Below, in pieces: positions 26,246 through 35,858 of a stretch of 64,000 nt of DNA (the first letter of the stretch is position 1; every line of letters starts with the position of its first letter). Below the pieces are notes generated by a model. That model saw only the letters and a list, made by a program, of their open reading frames with translations. It did not search any database and was not told the DNA's origin. The stretch is from Lachnospiraceae bacterium NK4A144 (GTDB taxonomy: Bacteria; Bacillota; Clostridia; Lachnospirales; Lachnospiraceae): the NCBI GenBank assembly GCA_000424365.1, contig AUJT01000005.1, forward strand, positions 106,881-170,880. Direction: 5' to 3'. The translations under genes were made by a program, and so were the position numbers.

Positions 26246-27697
26246 TCACACACTGAATGCAGGTTCAGGACTTAATTCCGGATGACGCGCCTGTACTTCA
26301 TCAAGCACCTCTCCTACTGTTCCGTCCAGATGAGCCATAGCACTTTCCATACATTCCATCATAAGTTCAGTAAAGAAATGCATTTCTTCCTCATTCATTT
26401 CCTCCACACGACGCTCATAGATAAATACGTAATCTTTCTTTCCAAGGAGATGTTCAAGAGTCAGGTAACAGATATTTGATGTACTGCTGTTTGAGTACCA
26501 TACTGCTTTCATCTCCGGAAGTCTCGGATCTAACTGAACTGTGTTCGGCTGATAGGTAAAGGTCACCGATTCATAAGTTGCCTTTGGCGGATTACCAAAG
26601 AACTGACCTCTCTCTGCCAGACGTTTCATAGAGTTATAATCCGCATGACGGAATATCTTTTTCTGACTGTCGAGCATTTCCTGAAGTGCCTCACGTACAG
26701 GCATGTTGTCCTGTATATCGCTTCTCCAGGTAAGGAATGTCATCCTGTTTCCGCCGGAATAACGTTCATTGATAGTACCGCGGCGGTTCACTATCACACG
26801 AGCTGCGATATCAGTCTGTCTGTGATTTAAGAGTGAAAGAGTACTCCGGAGTGCCAGTGTTGCAAGCGCATTTTCAGACACCTTGTTTTCTGCGATCCTG
26901 TCCACCAGTTTCTCTGCTCTCTCTCCGCCGATGACCTCAGAATCGATAGAAGCCTTTGGGCTGATGTTATTTATGAGATATCTTGTCTTATTTTCACCCT
27001 GTTCTTTCTGCTGCTTTTCCCAGGCATTTCCCGGTCGTACAGTCGGATGAGTGTAAAGAGGTTCTCCCTCTCTAAGTGTACTGTTCCAAAACTCCTGATC
27101 TGCTTTCTCTCTGTCAGAGCCATTATACAAAAGCTCCTTTTCGATCATTTTTATATAATCGCTCTTTTTTGGAAGAAGAAGCGTTTTTCCTGAAACATAT
27201 GAAAAATAGATAGCAGCGAGATATGTCATAAACATATTTATGGAATAGCCGTCTGCCAGCATATGATTAAAATTGATATAAACACCGCTGAAGCCGTCAC
27301 ACAAACGTACCAGTCTCACGATGGTCATATTTTTGTGCAGGTACTCTATCGGTTCAGAGGTTATATCTGTGAGATACTTCTTTGCGCTTTCTTCCGACAT
27401 ATCCGAAAGGTCAAGGAGCGGCATTTCCTCATTCCACGGCTCAGGATTAATATACTGGTACATTTCTCCGTTTTCATCCTGACCGAAACGGACATTCAGA
27501 GCCTCCATATACTCTATGGCTTCGCGCATAGACTGACGCATGAGTTCCTCATTCATGTCCATCTTGAAATAAAATCCTACACCCAGATTCATTTCCTGAA
27601 TGCTTGCATAGTGAGCAAAAACTTTATATAAGCCGCCCTGTACATCTGTCAGAGGCCAGGTCTTTACCTTAACCCCGTTTATTTCACGTTCTTTCAT
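26246..27697 (-). CDS. Condensation-domain-like acyltransferase
   Basis: A 483-residue stand-alone protein resembling the condensation/alcohol-acetyltransferase (PapA5, CAT-fold) superfamily. The catalytic motif appears as NHMLADGYS (HxxxDG), and the second half has the expected TFLTWRSDIQDN and FGNPPKATYESVTFTYQP segments. Such enzymes move an acyl group from a carrier-bound or CoA thioester to an alcohol or amine. It is the last gene of a three-gene unit with an acyl carrier protein and an AMP-dependent ligase (27-bp gap). The acceptor is unknown. Confidence 0.7.
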   Translation of the reverse strand: MKEREINGVKVKTWPLTDVQGGLYKVFAHYASIQEMNLGVGFYFKMDMNEELMRQSMREAIEYMEALNVRFGQDENGEMYQYINPEPWNEEMPLLDLSDMSEESAKKYLTDITSEPIEYLHKNMTIVRLVRLCDGFSGVYINFNHMLADGYSINMFMTYLAAIYFSYVSGKTLLLPKKSDYIKMIEKELLYNGSDREKADQEFWNSTLREGEPLYTHPTVRPGNAWEKQQKEQGENKTRYLINNISPKASIDSEVIGGERAEKLVDRIAENKVSENALATLALRSTLSLLNHRQTDIAARVIVNRRGTINERYSGGNRMTFLTWRSDIQDNMPVREALQEMLDSQKKIFRHADYNSMKRLAERGQFFGNPPKATYESVTFTYQPNTVQLDPRLPEMKAVWYSNSSTSNICYLTLEHLLGKKDYVFIYERRVEEMNEEEMHFFTELMMECMESAMAHLDGTVGEVLDEVQARHPELSPEPAFSV

Positions 27698-27724
27698 AAT
27701 ACTCCTCTATATTTTATCTGACAC

Positions 27725-29314
27725 TCACGCTGCTTTACGTGCTCTCTTGATCTTGTTTGTAGCTGTTCTCTCAAAAGGTTCGTATCTAAACTTCACATTT
27801 CTAACAGACTTTGTTGTGGGCATAGTCTTGTTTGCTGCTTTAACTGCTGCAGAAATTTCTTTCTCAACGTCCGAAACCTCATGCATTTCAGCGTATTCAG
27901 TGTCCGGGAATATTTCTGCTGTAATCTTTCCATCTTCCTCATATACAAGACACTCCTTTATAAATGTGCAGTCATACAGTTTTGTTTCGATTTCCTCCGG
28001 ACTGACATTTTCACCGTTACTTAAGATGATGAGGTTCTTTATCCTTCCCTGAAGAAAGATATATCCGTCTTCATCAATGTAGCCTATATCTCCGCTCCTA
28101 AGCCATCCGTCTTCTGTAAAAGCGGCCTTTGTAGCCTCCGGATTTTTATAATATCCAAGCATTACCGAAGGGCTCTTTACCTGAAGCTCAGAATCCTTTA
28201 TACGAACTTCCGCATTATCCACGACTTTACCGATAGAATCTCTGCGGAAACGTCCCGGCATATTTGCTGCCACTCTCGGAGAGCACTCAGTCATGCCATA
28301 TCCTTCAAATACCGGCATACCCCATGACTCAAAAGCATCCGCGATCTCTGCTCTAAGGTGAGCCCCGCCGCAGTAAAATACTTCTATTTCTCCGCCAAAT
28401 GCCTCCCGGGCCATGGTCTTTAAGTCCATCTCCGGATGCATTTCATGAGCCTTCATGATCTTATGATAAAAGTTTTCAAATACCATCGGCACAAGGATTG
28501 CTGTATAAGGCTTTGCGATCTTAAAGTTCCTCGCGAGATGCAGCATGGAATCATTTACAAATACCGTGTCTCCGTTTCTGAAGCCCATTCCGATATCTGT
28601 GTTAAAGCTCAGCGCATGGTGGATCGGCAGTGCAATAAGCTTTACATAGTTCGTCGAGTCACGTTCTGCAAGCTCACCGGAAAAAATATTGTCGATTATG
28701 CCGCCGTGAGACAGCATAACTGCCTTTGGCTGAGCACTGGTCGTTCCTGATGTAAAAAGGATGGTGCTCATAGTGTCATGCTCAAGCGGAACAGTGATAT
28801 CATCACCCACTGCATATTCCTTTTCTATCTCCGACAGACTGTAGATATGGATATCACCCATGTCATGAGACTCTTCACCTTCTGTTAAGCAGATAAAAAG
28901 TCGTATATCGGGGCACTTCTCATGTATCTCGGGCAATCGTTCCTCGAAATGCTTATCAAAGAAAAGTCCGTTAACATCCGCCATATGGAAAAGATCACAC
29001 TGACTTTCCGTTGAAAGCTGGGCTTCTGTAGGAACGATCACCTGTGCCGCATTCACTGTACCGTAATAAGCAGCGATGTACTGGTAGCTTGTCGCACCTA
29101 TAGCAGCTACATGCATAGGCTCGGCATTTTCCTGTGCCAAAAAGAATCTGCTTACAGCATCTGCGTCCCGCTTTAACTGATTATAAGTCCGATCCACGAT
29201 TTCTTTTCCGTGCATTTCCCTTACAGCAGGCGTATCACCATATTTATCTGCGATCGCATTCAAGAATGTCCTGAAATCCCTGATTCCTCGGTCGATCTTT
29301 TCCTGCATCTTCAT
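27725..29314 (-). CDS. AMP-dependent acyl ligase (long-chain acyl-CoA/ACP synthetase-like)
   Basis: A 529-residue ANL-superfamily enzyme: P-loop ILFTSGTTSAQPKAVMLSH, YGMTECSPRV, LRSGDIGYIDEDGYIFLQGRIKNLII, and the C-terminal lysine motif TNKIKRA. It activates a carboxylic acid, probably a fatty acid, as acyl-AMP and passes it to a thiol. With an ACP encoded immediately upstream, loading the ACP rather than CoA is a reasonable inference. GAGGAGGAGTAA precedes the start. The specificity cannot be read from the sequence. Confidence 0.88.
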   Translation of the reverse strand: MKMQEKIDRGIRDFRTFLNAIADKYGDTPAVREMHGKEIVDRTYNQLKRDADAVSRFFLAQENAEPMHVAAIGATSYQYIAAYYGTVNAAQVIVPTEAQLSTESQCDLFHMADVNGLFFDKHFEERLPEIHEKCPDIRLFICLTEGEESHDMGDIHIYSLSEIEKEYAVGDDITVPLEHDTMSTILFTSGTTSAQPKAVMLSHGGIIDNIFSGELAERDSTNYVKLIALPIHHALSFNTDIGMGFRNGDTVFVNDSMLHLARNFKIAKPYTAILVPMVFENFYHKIMKAHEMHPEMDLKTMAREAFGGEIEVFYCGGAHLRAEIADAFESWGMPVFEGYGMTECSPRVAANMPGRFRRDSIGKVVDNAEVRIKDSELQVKSPSVMLGYYKNPEATKAAFTEDGWLRSGDIGYIDEDGYIFLQGRIKNLIILSNGENVSPEEIETKLYDCTFIKECLVYEEDGKITAEIFPDTEYAEMHEVSDVEKEISAAVKAANKTMPTTKSVRNVKFRYEPFERTATNKIKRARKAA

Positions 29315-29349
29315 AATAACTTACTCCTCCTCTATAAAACCGTTTCCTT

Positions 29350-29601
29350 TTATGCAACTTTCTTTTCTACAAATCTGATGATGTCCCCCGGTGTGATCAT
29401 GTGTGTAGCTTCTTCCATATCCTCTTCAGAGATTGAAATGGAAAAAGTCTCCTCCACATCTCCGAGCATGGATATAAAGCTAAAGGAATCCAGCCCCAAG
29501 TCTTCGATAAGGTCTGTTTCACGATTGATCTCTTCCGGCTCTACCTCTGCGTAGTTAAGAAGAATGTCACGGATCTCGTTAAAAATTTTGATGTCAGCCA
29601 T
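29350..29601 (-). CDS. Acyl carrier protein
   Basis: An 83-residue phosphopantetheine carrier. The attachment site is DLGLDSFSFISML, with Ser in the usual DSL/DSF position, on an acidic helical protein typical of ACPs. Start chosen at ATG 29601, preceded by GGAGGAG; a GTG further upstream would swallow that ribosome site into the coding sequence. It is the first gene of the ACP-ligase-condensation unit, so it is probably a dedicated carrier, not the housekeeping AcpP, since no fatty-acid synthesis genes are nearby. Confidence 0.9.
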   Translation of the reverse strand: MADIKIFNEIRDILLNYAEVEPEEINRETDLIEDLGLDSFSFISMLGDVEETFSISISEEDMEEATHMITPGDIIRFVEKKVA

Positions 29602-29696
29602 TTTATACTCCTCCACGGTTGCCCGTATGCTGTGTCGCTTTAAACCGACGTTTTTTTGTTTGCCTAAGGTTTTATCATATTTTTATTTTTCATCAC

Positions 29697-29768
29697 ACTA
29701 CCCTCTCGGGTAGTTTTCAGTCTTTTTTCGATTGTATGTAAAAGTTTTTTAACAAATCCTACCCTGTC
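29697..29768. promoter_or_regulatory. Putative operator region between the ACP operon and the LuxR-type regulator
   Basis: The divergent spacer contains the inverted repeat ACTACCC-TCTC-GGGTAGT (29697-29714) and a second half-site CTACCCTGTC (29759-29768) that repeats CTACCCTCTC of the first at a 61-bp distance. Such paired half-sites are plausible binding sites for the regulator encoded at 29835. This is inference from sequence symmetry. Confidence 0.4.
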
Positions 29769-29834
29769 AGATAACATGATGGTATGATGATCCCAAGGGA
29801 AAAAGATACAAATCCGATCATCAAGGGGATAAAT

Positions 29835-32213
29835 ATGAATAACACCGCATCAAACTACATCTGTCCTACCGAAGCCTTTCAGATATTGAAGCGCGCCGGG
29901 ACCATGGGAACTCCGGTATACATTTACGGCTTTGCAGGATTTGGAAAAACAGAACTGGTACGCCAGTTTTTCGGAAGCAGGAAATATCTCTATTTTTCCT
30001 GCAAAAATTCCAATCCGGATCTGTCAGTGATCCCCGAAAAACAAACAGGAAAGCGCCGGATAAACGTTGTGATAGATGACTTGCAGATGATGTACACTCC
30101 AGATAATAAAGAGCGGGTCATAAAGCTTGCAATGCGTGACGATATCTGGCTCATACTGATTTCCAGAAGCCGGGAACTAAGCTGGTTCAGCCATATTTAC
30201 ATGGAACGTTCATTTGAAACAGTAGAGGAAGAACTTCTTCAATTTGATACTGCCAAAACCCGTGAATTTCTTTCAACGCATGACATCACAGCATCAGATG
30301 ACATGCTGAATAAACTCTCCGTCGTAACACAGGGCAATGTCTATTTCCTAAACGGGATAGCTCACCAGCTTCCGGATGGAGGCCGCCTTACAGAAAAGAT
30401 CTATCAGTCTGTCAGAAAAATCTACGACCGCTATCTCGAATTTGTCATCATGCCGGACTGGCCGCGTTCTCTCCTTGATTTCATGCTCCAGATAAGCGTA
30501 GTTGACGAATTTGACCGTGAAACAGCGGAATTTGTCACAGGAAATCCCTATGTATCCCAGATTCTTAACGAAGCCTTTGAAACAGGAAACTTTATCATTC
30601 AAAAGGGTGACCGCTATAAGATACGTCCTCTGGTACTTAACTTTCTCAGAAAAAAGGCCGAAGAATCCTTTGGATCCATAAATATGAGCGACTACGCCTA
30701 TAACGCCGGGCTCTATTACGAACTGCATGACGATATCCCACATGCACTGAAGCTATATGAAAAAAGCGGAAAGATAGGACGTATCCATGAACTATTGGTG
30801 CGAAATTCCCGCCGTAATCCAAGTAACAGCTATTACTACGATCTCAGGAAATACTATCTGAAGCTCCCGAAAAGTGAGATCATGGGCGATCCCATAATGA
30901 TGTCAGGCATGAGTATGATGTATTCCATGATCATGGAGCCTGAAAACAGTGAGTACTGGTACGGTCAGCTGCAAAGCTATGCAGATAAAGCACTCGGTAT
31001 AAGGAAAAGAGAAGCCTACGGTCGGATCCTGTACCTCGATATATCGCTTCCGCACCGCGGTTCATCAAGTACAGCAAAGATCCTCGCAAAAATCCCATCC
31101 TACATGCTGGACTACGGTATCCATCTCCCTGAGTTTTCCATTACGAGTAACATGCCATCCGTAATGAACTCCGGAAAGGACTTTTGCGAGTGGAGCCGTT
31201 CCGACACAGAGATATTTAAGAAATCCGGTTATCTGCTGCAGGAGATTCTCGGTCGGTACGGTAAAGGGATAGCTTCTATATCTCTCGGCGAAAGTTATTA
31301 TGAAAAAGGTGAAGAAAGCAGGCTGACACTCCCTCTCTTAAATCAGGGACTCCTGGACGCAGAGCACGGCGGGGTAATGGAATCAGTTTTCTCCGCCATT
31401 GGGATCATGTGCCGTATCCATCTGTCAAACGGAGATCTGAAAGCTGCATCAGACCTTATCGACGGTTTTGAGACTCGCTGCGTAGATCAGAATGAACCGT
31501 CTCTTTTACCAAATGTACGATCTTTAAAGATACGTATCGCCATGTACGACGGTAATCAGACTGCTATAAACCGATGGCTCAAAAAAGCGCCGAACGAAAA
31601 CAAAGAGTTTTTCATAATGGAACGCTACCGATACCTTACAAAAATACGTGCCTATCTTGCGTCAGACGAGCTTACGGCAGCGCGCTCCCTGATCGATAAA
31701 CTCTATTACTACGCCGAAAAATATGAACGTCACTATATTCTTATGGAACTAAGCCTCCTTCGCTCCATTGTCCAGTACAGAAGCGGAAGCAAAAACTATG
31801 CCGAACAGCTCCTTTTCGGTCTGAAAGTAATATGCTCCTACCGGTTCACACGGATGATATCCCGTGAAGGAATAGCGATCTACCCTTTGCTGAAAGCCAT
31901 CAGAGAGAAAGCTGTCCGTACAGAAGGAATCGACCCTGACTGGTTTCGACAGGTTTATCTCGAGACAGAAGAAATGGCGATACACTACCCGCTCTATCTG
32001 AAACCGCAAAATACCGGTCTCCTTAATTTCTCAGAGCATGCCATCGCAGTCCTCCGTCTCCAGGCAGAAGGACTCACCATGCAGCAGATCGCAGATCACG
32101 AACATATGAAGCTCGAGACCGTAAGATATCACGCAAAAATGAACTACAAAAAACTGAACGTCGCCGGTAAAACAGATGCCGTGCTCGCCGCGCGGAACCT
32201 TGGGCTTATATAA
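29835..32213 (+). CDS. STAND-ATPase LuxR-family transcriptional regulator (MalT-like)
   Basis: A protein of 792 residues. N-terminal NTPase with Walker A YGFAGFGKTEL and Walker B-like NVVIDDLQM, a long helical repeat-like middle (about 290-710), and a C-terminal LuxR-type helix-turn-helix (LRLQAEGLTMQQIADHEHMKLETVRYHAKMNYKKLNV has the family pattern). Such proteins bind a ligand, multimerise with ATP and activate transcription. The start at ATG 29835 follows AAGGGGATAAAT; the frame is open 17 codons further upstream. It is divergent from the ACP-ligase-condensation unit, its likely target. Confidence 0.88.
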   Translation: MNNTASNYICPTEAFQILKRAGTMGTPVYIYGFAGFGKTELVRQFFGSRKYLYFSCKNSNPDLSVIPEKQTGKRRINVVIDDLQMMYTPDNKERVIKLAMRDDIWLILISRSRELSWFSHIYMERSFETVEEELLQFDTAKTREFLSTHDITASDDMLNKLSVVTQGNVYFLNGIAHQLPDGGRLTEKIYQSVRKIYDRYLEFVIMPDWPRSLLDFMLQISVVDEFDRETAEFVTGNPYVSQILNEAFETGNFIIQKGDRYKIRPLVLNFLRKKAEESFGSINMSDYAYNAGLYYELHDDIPHALKLYEKSGKIGRIHELLVRNSRRNPSNSYYYDLRKYYLKLPKSEIMGDPIMMSGMSMMYSMIMEPENSEYWYGQLQSYADKALGIRKREAYGRILYLDISLPHRGSSSTAKILAKIPSYMLDYGIHLPEFSITSNMPSVMNSGKDFCEWSRSDTEIFKKSGYLLQEILGRYGKGIASISLGESYYEKGEESRLTLPLLNQGLLDAEHGGVMESVFSAIGIMCRIHLSNGDLKAASDLIDGFETRCVDQNEPSLLPNVRSLKIRIAMYDGNQTAINRWLKKAPNENKEFFIMERYRYLTKIRAYLASDELTAARSLIDKLYYYAEKYERHYILMELSLLRSIVQYRSGSKNYAEQLLFGLKVICSYRFTRMISREGIAIYPLLKAIREKAVRTEGIDPDWFRQVYLETEEMAIHYPLYLKPQNTGLLNFSEHAIAVLRLQAEGLTMQQIADHEHMKLETVRYHAKMNYKKLNVAGKTDAVLAARNLGLI

Positions 32214-32325
32214 CACTCATATTTACATAGGAATATTTTGTCTTAAAACGCTTTCAACTGGTTTTAATAGGTTGTATAGTATACATATGAGCGTCAGAAG
32301 TACGCTTTCGAGGGTAGTATTTCTT

Positions 32326-32470
32326 GTTACAGTTCAGACGTAAACGGAGCATTTTCTGCGGAGTTTACGACCAAGAACGATGAAAAGCCATTGGATTTTG
32401 CCCATCGCCGAAGGCGATTTAATTGGCAAAATCCGTTACATGAGCGAGCTGTAAGCGAGTGAACTGTAAC
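32326..32470 (-). mobile_element. Family-1 MITE, complete copy with 8-bp target duplication
   Basis: A 145-bp element in inverse orientation to the other three complete copies, bounded by GTTACAGTTCAGACG and GAGTGAACTGTAAC. Perfect flanking direct repeats TATTTCTT lie at 32318-32325 and 32471-32478. It ends 47 bp before the amylosucrase-like start codon, so it may have altered that gene's promoter; TTGACG occurs just beyond its duplication. Confidence 0.92.
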
Positions 32471-32517
32471 TATTTCTTTTGACGCACGTAAAAAGTTTAT
32501 ATAAAGGGATTGAACAA

Positions 32518-34518
32518 ATGGTAAATTTTGACAGCTTTGAACCGGAATTCAGGAAACGACTTGAACAGTGCTACGACGAGATGAAGTGGCTCTATGCCGA
32601 ACTGTACGGAAACGATCAGCAGGCATTTGAGTACTTTGTTTTCATGCTCCACGAATACTATGCAGCACGTAAAGAGACACTTAAAGAACTCGACCGGAAA
32701 AGGGAGGCCGATCCAAGATGGTACTCCGGCAACGATATGCTCGGCATGCAGATGTACGTAAACTGCTTCGGTGAAACATTAAACGGAGTAAACAAACACT
32801 TAAACTACATCAAGCAGTTCGGCGCAAACTATCTGCACCTCATGCCTCTTTTGCAGACTACAGAGGGAAAGAGCGACGGGGGATATGCTGTCTCTGATTT
32901 CAGAAAGATTGATCCAAAGCTCGGAACAATGGATGATCTGTCCGCGCTTTCAGACAGATGCCATTCCATGGGTATCAGCATCTGCCTCGATTTTGTAATG
33001 AATCATACCAGCGAAGATCACGAATGGGCGAGAAGGGCAAAATCCGGCGAAAAGGAATATCAGGACAGATACCTTTTCTTTGACAACTGGAATATCCCGA
33101 ACGATCTGGAAAAAACCGTTCCTCAGGTATTTCCTCAAACTGCTCCCGGTAATTTCTCCTGGTGCGAAGAAGCCCATAAGGTAGTCATGACTACTTTCTA
33201 TCCGTATCAGTGGGATCTGAACTATCATAATCCGACTGTATTTAATGATATGACCGCGAATATGCTGAATCTCTGCAATCACGGCGTAGATATCATTCGT
33301 CTGGATGCGACACCTTACATCTGGAAAACACTCGGAACAAACTGCCGTAACCTTCCACAGGTACATACTCTTGTACGAATCATGCACATGGCATGCGATG
33401 TAGTCTGTCCCGGAACACTTCTCCTCGGAGAGGTCGTAATGGAACCGTCAAAAGTCGTTCCATACTTCGGTACAGTTGACAGACCAGAGTGCCAGATGCT
33501 CTATAACGTAACGACCATGGCAAGTACCTGGCATACAGTGGCAACCGGCGATGTACGCCTCATGAAGCACCAGCTTGAAGGAGTTTTTTCACTTCCAAAG
33601 CAGTACACTTTCCTGAACTATCTCCGCTGCCATGATGACATCGGCTGGGGACTGGACTATGACTTCCTGAAGCAGTTCGGAATCGTCGAAGCAGATCACA
33701 AAAAATTCCTGAATGATACGCTCAGCGGAAAAATATACGGAACTGACGGCCGCGGCGAGCTTTACAACGACGATCCCCGCTTAAAGGATGCCCGCCTTTG
33801 CGGTACTACCGCTTCGCTCTGCGGAATCGAAGCCGGAGAATATGAGCTTACTGACTGGAAGGTAGACCGCGGTATACGTCTGGATCTCATGCTCCACGCA
33901 TTCCTGCTGACCCAGAGCGGTATCCCCATCATCTATTCCGGTGATGAGATCGGTCAGTTAAACGACTACAGTTACCACAATGACCCGCTTAAGTGGGATG
34001 ATTCCAGATTCCTGCACAGAGGTGCTTTCGATTGGAAGGCAGCTGTAAACCGTAAAAATCCTGAAACCCGCGAAGGTCGTATCTATGCCGGTATACAGAA
34101 ACTCGTAAAGCTTCGTAAGGCATTTGACGTATTCAACAGCGAAGCTGATACATGGCTCGTGGAAGCTTACAATGACCATATCCTCGGAATCGGACGTTTC
34201 TATAAGGGTCAGAAAATGATCGCTCTTTTCAATTTCTCTGACTCTGACGAAACCGCATGGATCAATGAATCCGAGCGTTACTATGACATGATGACCGGAG
34301 AAGAGAGAAATGCTTCCGCAGTAGCACTTTCAAGTTACGGTTTTGCATGGCTTATATCTTCATTTAAGGATCCTGAGAGCAAGCCTAAAAAACTCACTCA
34401 GATCTATAAAGTAAAGACAGCAGCCGCCGATGCCAAGCCATCTAAAAAAACCGCTGCCAAAGCAGCCAGGAAAAAACCAACAAAAACAAAGACTGTCAGG
34501 AAAACAGCTAAGAAATAA
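32518..34518 (+). CDS. Amylosucrase-like GH13 enzyme with Lys/Ala-rich C-terminal tail
   Basis: A protein of 666 residues. GH13 motifs have the amylosucrase flavour: DFVMNHTSEDHEWA, the nucleophile in IIRLDATPYIWKTLGTNC, acid/base Glu in LLGEVVMEPSKV, and NYLRCHDDIGWG. Amylosucrases make alpha-1,4-glucan from sucrose, and relatives hydrolyse or phosphorolyse sucrose. It is cytoplasmic (no signal peptide). The last 40 or so residues are a histone-H1-like tail (AAKAARKKPTKTKT) not part of the family fold. Start at ATG 32518 after AAAGGGATT; the TTG at 32479 lies within a promoter-like region and is rejected. Confidence 0.85.
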   Translation: MVNFDSFEPEFRKRLEQCYDEMKWLYAELYGNDQQAFEYFVFMLHEYYAARKETLKELDRKREADPRWYSGNDMLGMQMYVNCFGETLNGVNKHLNYIKQFGANYLHLMPLLQTTEGKSDGGYAVSDFRKIDPKLGTMDDLSALSDRCHSMGISICLDFVMNHTSEDHEWARRAKSGEKEYQDRYLFFDNWNIPNDLEKTVPQVFPQTAPGNFSWCEEAHKVVMTTFYPYQWDLNYHNPTVFNDMTANMLNLCNHGVDIIRLDATPYIWKTLGTNCRNLPQVHTLVRIMHMACDVVCPGTLLLGEVVMEPSKVVPYFGTVDRPECQMLYNVTTMASTWHTVATGDVRLMKHQLEGVFSLPKQYTFLNYLRCHDDIGWGLDYDFLKQFGIVEADHKKFLNDTLSGKIYGTDGRGELYNDDPRLKDARLCGTTASLCGIEAGEYELTDWKVDRGIRLDLMLHAFLLTQSGIPIIYSGDEIGQLNDYSYHNDPLKWDDSRFLHRGAFDWKAAVNRKNPETREGRIYAGIQKLVKLRKAFDVFNSEADTWLVEAYNDHILGIGRFYKGQKMIALFNFSDSDETAWINESERYYDMMTGEERNASAVALSSYGFAWLISSFKDPESKPKKLTQIYKVKTAAADAKPSKKTAAKAARKKPTKTKTVRKTAKK

Positions 34519-34526
34519 AAGATAAG

Positions 34527-34568
34527 AAAATCCCGAAACTCTGATGTACACCGGAGTTTCGGGATTTT
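34527..34568. terminator. Bidirectional intrinsic terminator
   Basis: A perfect 15-bp stem AAAATCCCGAAACTC/GAGTTTCGGGATTTT (34527-34541 with 34554-34568) between the convergent amylosucrase-like and rsmJ genes. Confidence 0.92.
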
Positions 34569-34572
34569 ATTC

Positions 34573-35322
34573 TCAGTTAAAAGCAATACAGTCGAAACGG
34601 ACCGCTTTTCTCGTAACCGAATAGGTAGGTGTTATACCTGCCAGATACGGGCCTTCCGGCGGACGCTTTATAACGATCTTTTTGGGTTTTGCCGCTATAG
34701 CAGCCTGTACCAGTTCATTCTCATCTGCACAGGGTGTTTCTATCTGATGCAATACCTGTAATTTCTTCTTTGTTTCCGCACTTTTCTTTTTCTCAGGAAA
34801 CATAGGATCCAGATAAATAAGATCCGGTTCATATGACAGAGATGAAAGCAGTTCCTTACTGTCTCCCTCACGAAGCGTCATACGAGATGCGATCTCCTTT
34901 AAGTCCGGATTTTTACGGGCCCGTATCAGTGCATCATGGAGAAGCGCTGCCGTCACCGGGTTATGTTCAAAAAGTTCCACCTGATAACCGCCCGCAGCGA
35001 GCAGAAAAGAGTCTTCTCCAAGACCTGCCGTACAGTCAACAGCTTTTTTAACACCTGCATCATCTGATCCCGGCTTAGCTGCCTTCAATATGATCTCATG
35101 AGCCAGATGCCCTCCGGTAACTCTCTTTAAGAGTCTTGAAAAATCACCCTTAAGTTCCTGTTTTCCTGCTATAAACGAGAGCCCATTTTTATCAAACAGA
35201 AAATACATGGCATGCTTATCATCCGGAATCTTGTCTGTGACCTCTGTTCCGAATTTCTCAGCGAGGCGTCTTGCTCTATCCATATCCACGCCTCTGCCCT
35301 GCACACAAATAGCTGATATCAT
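34573..35322 (-). CDS. rsmJ: RsmJ-like 16S rRNA (guanine-1516-N2) methyltransferase
   Basis: A protein of 249 residues. The SAM-binding motif CTAGLGEDSFLLAAGG, LFEHNPVTAALLHDAL, the catalytic YLDPMFPEKKKSAETKK and IVIKRPPEGPYL match the RsmJ (YhiQ) family closely in order and wording. It methylates a guanine of 16S rRNA. It follows the DUF4870 gene by 13 bp and may belong to the zinc-ribbon/SPFH transcript. Confidence 0.85.
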   Translation of the reverse strand: MISAICVQGRGVDMDRARRLAEKFGTEVTDKIPDDKHAMYFLFDKNGLSFIAGKQELKGDFSRLLKRVTGGHLAHEIILKAAKPGSDDAGVKKAVDCTAGLGEDSFLLAAGGYQVELFEHNPVTAALLHDALIRARKNPDLKEIASRMTLREGDSKELLSSLSYEPDLIYLDPMFPEKKKSAETKKKLQVLHQIETPCADENELVQAAIAAKPKKIVIKRPPEGPYLAGITPTYSVTRKAVRFDCIAFN

Positions 35323-35335
35323 TAAAACCTTACCT

Positions 35336-35794
35336 TTACTTCAGAATCTTTATGCTTCCGATAACGGGCAATTCCTTCTTTTCACCATTAACGGCATTGA
35401 TGATACCCACTATCATAAGTGCGAATACTCCTATACCGATAAGTGAGTGAAGCCCCTTAAAGATAAACCAATTCGGAAGAAATCCGAAAACAACTGTGCT
35501 TATGATCGAAGTAAGGAAAAGCACAAGTCCCTGATTTGCATGGAATTTTGCAAACTCCGAACCCGGAGCTGCAAAGATCGGGATCAATACAAGAATTCCG
35601 AGATATGCAACTACCGCATGTATCTTATGCTCTTCTTCGTCACTTCTGGTCTGTCTGTTATTAAAAGCATTACCCTGAGAATAGGAATTATTTACCATAT
35701 TCGGGGTTGCACCTACAGGGGTCCTGCAATATCTGCACTCTGTTGCTCCGTCTTCGATCGGTGCTCCGCAATTTTTACAAATTCTTTCTGCCAT
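35336..35794 (-). CDS. Zinc-ribbon DUF4870-type membrane protein
   Basis: A 152-residue protein with an N-terminal zinc ribbon (CKNCGAPIEDGATECRYC), an Asn/Gln/Ser-rich linker, and a DUF4870-like domain (HAVVAYLGILVLIPIFAAP ... FAKFHANQGLVLFLT, three or four membrane segments). Function of the family is unknown. It lies downstream of two other zinc-ribbon genes in the same direction. Confidence 0.8.
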   Translation of the reverse strand: MAERICKNCGAPIEDGATECRYCRTPVGATPNMVNNSYSQGNAFNNRQTRSDEEEHKIHAVVAYLGILVLIPIFAAPGSEFAKFHANQGLVLFLTSIISTVVFGFLPNWFIFKGLHSLIGIGVFALMIVGIINAVNGEKKELPVIGSIKILK

Positions 35795-35858
35795 TTCTAA
35801 GTAACTCTCCTTTTATGACTTATTTCTATATGACTAATTATTGTCTGATATACGTTTT

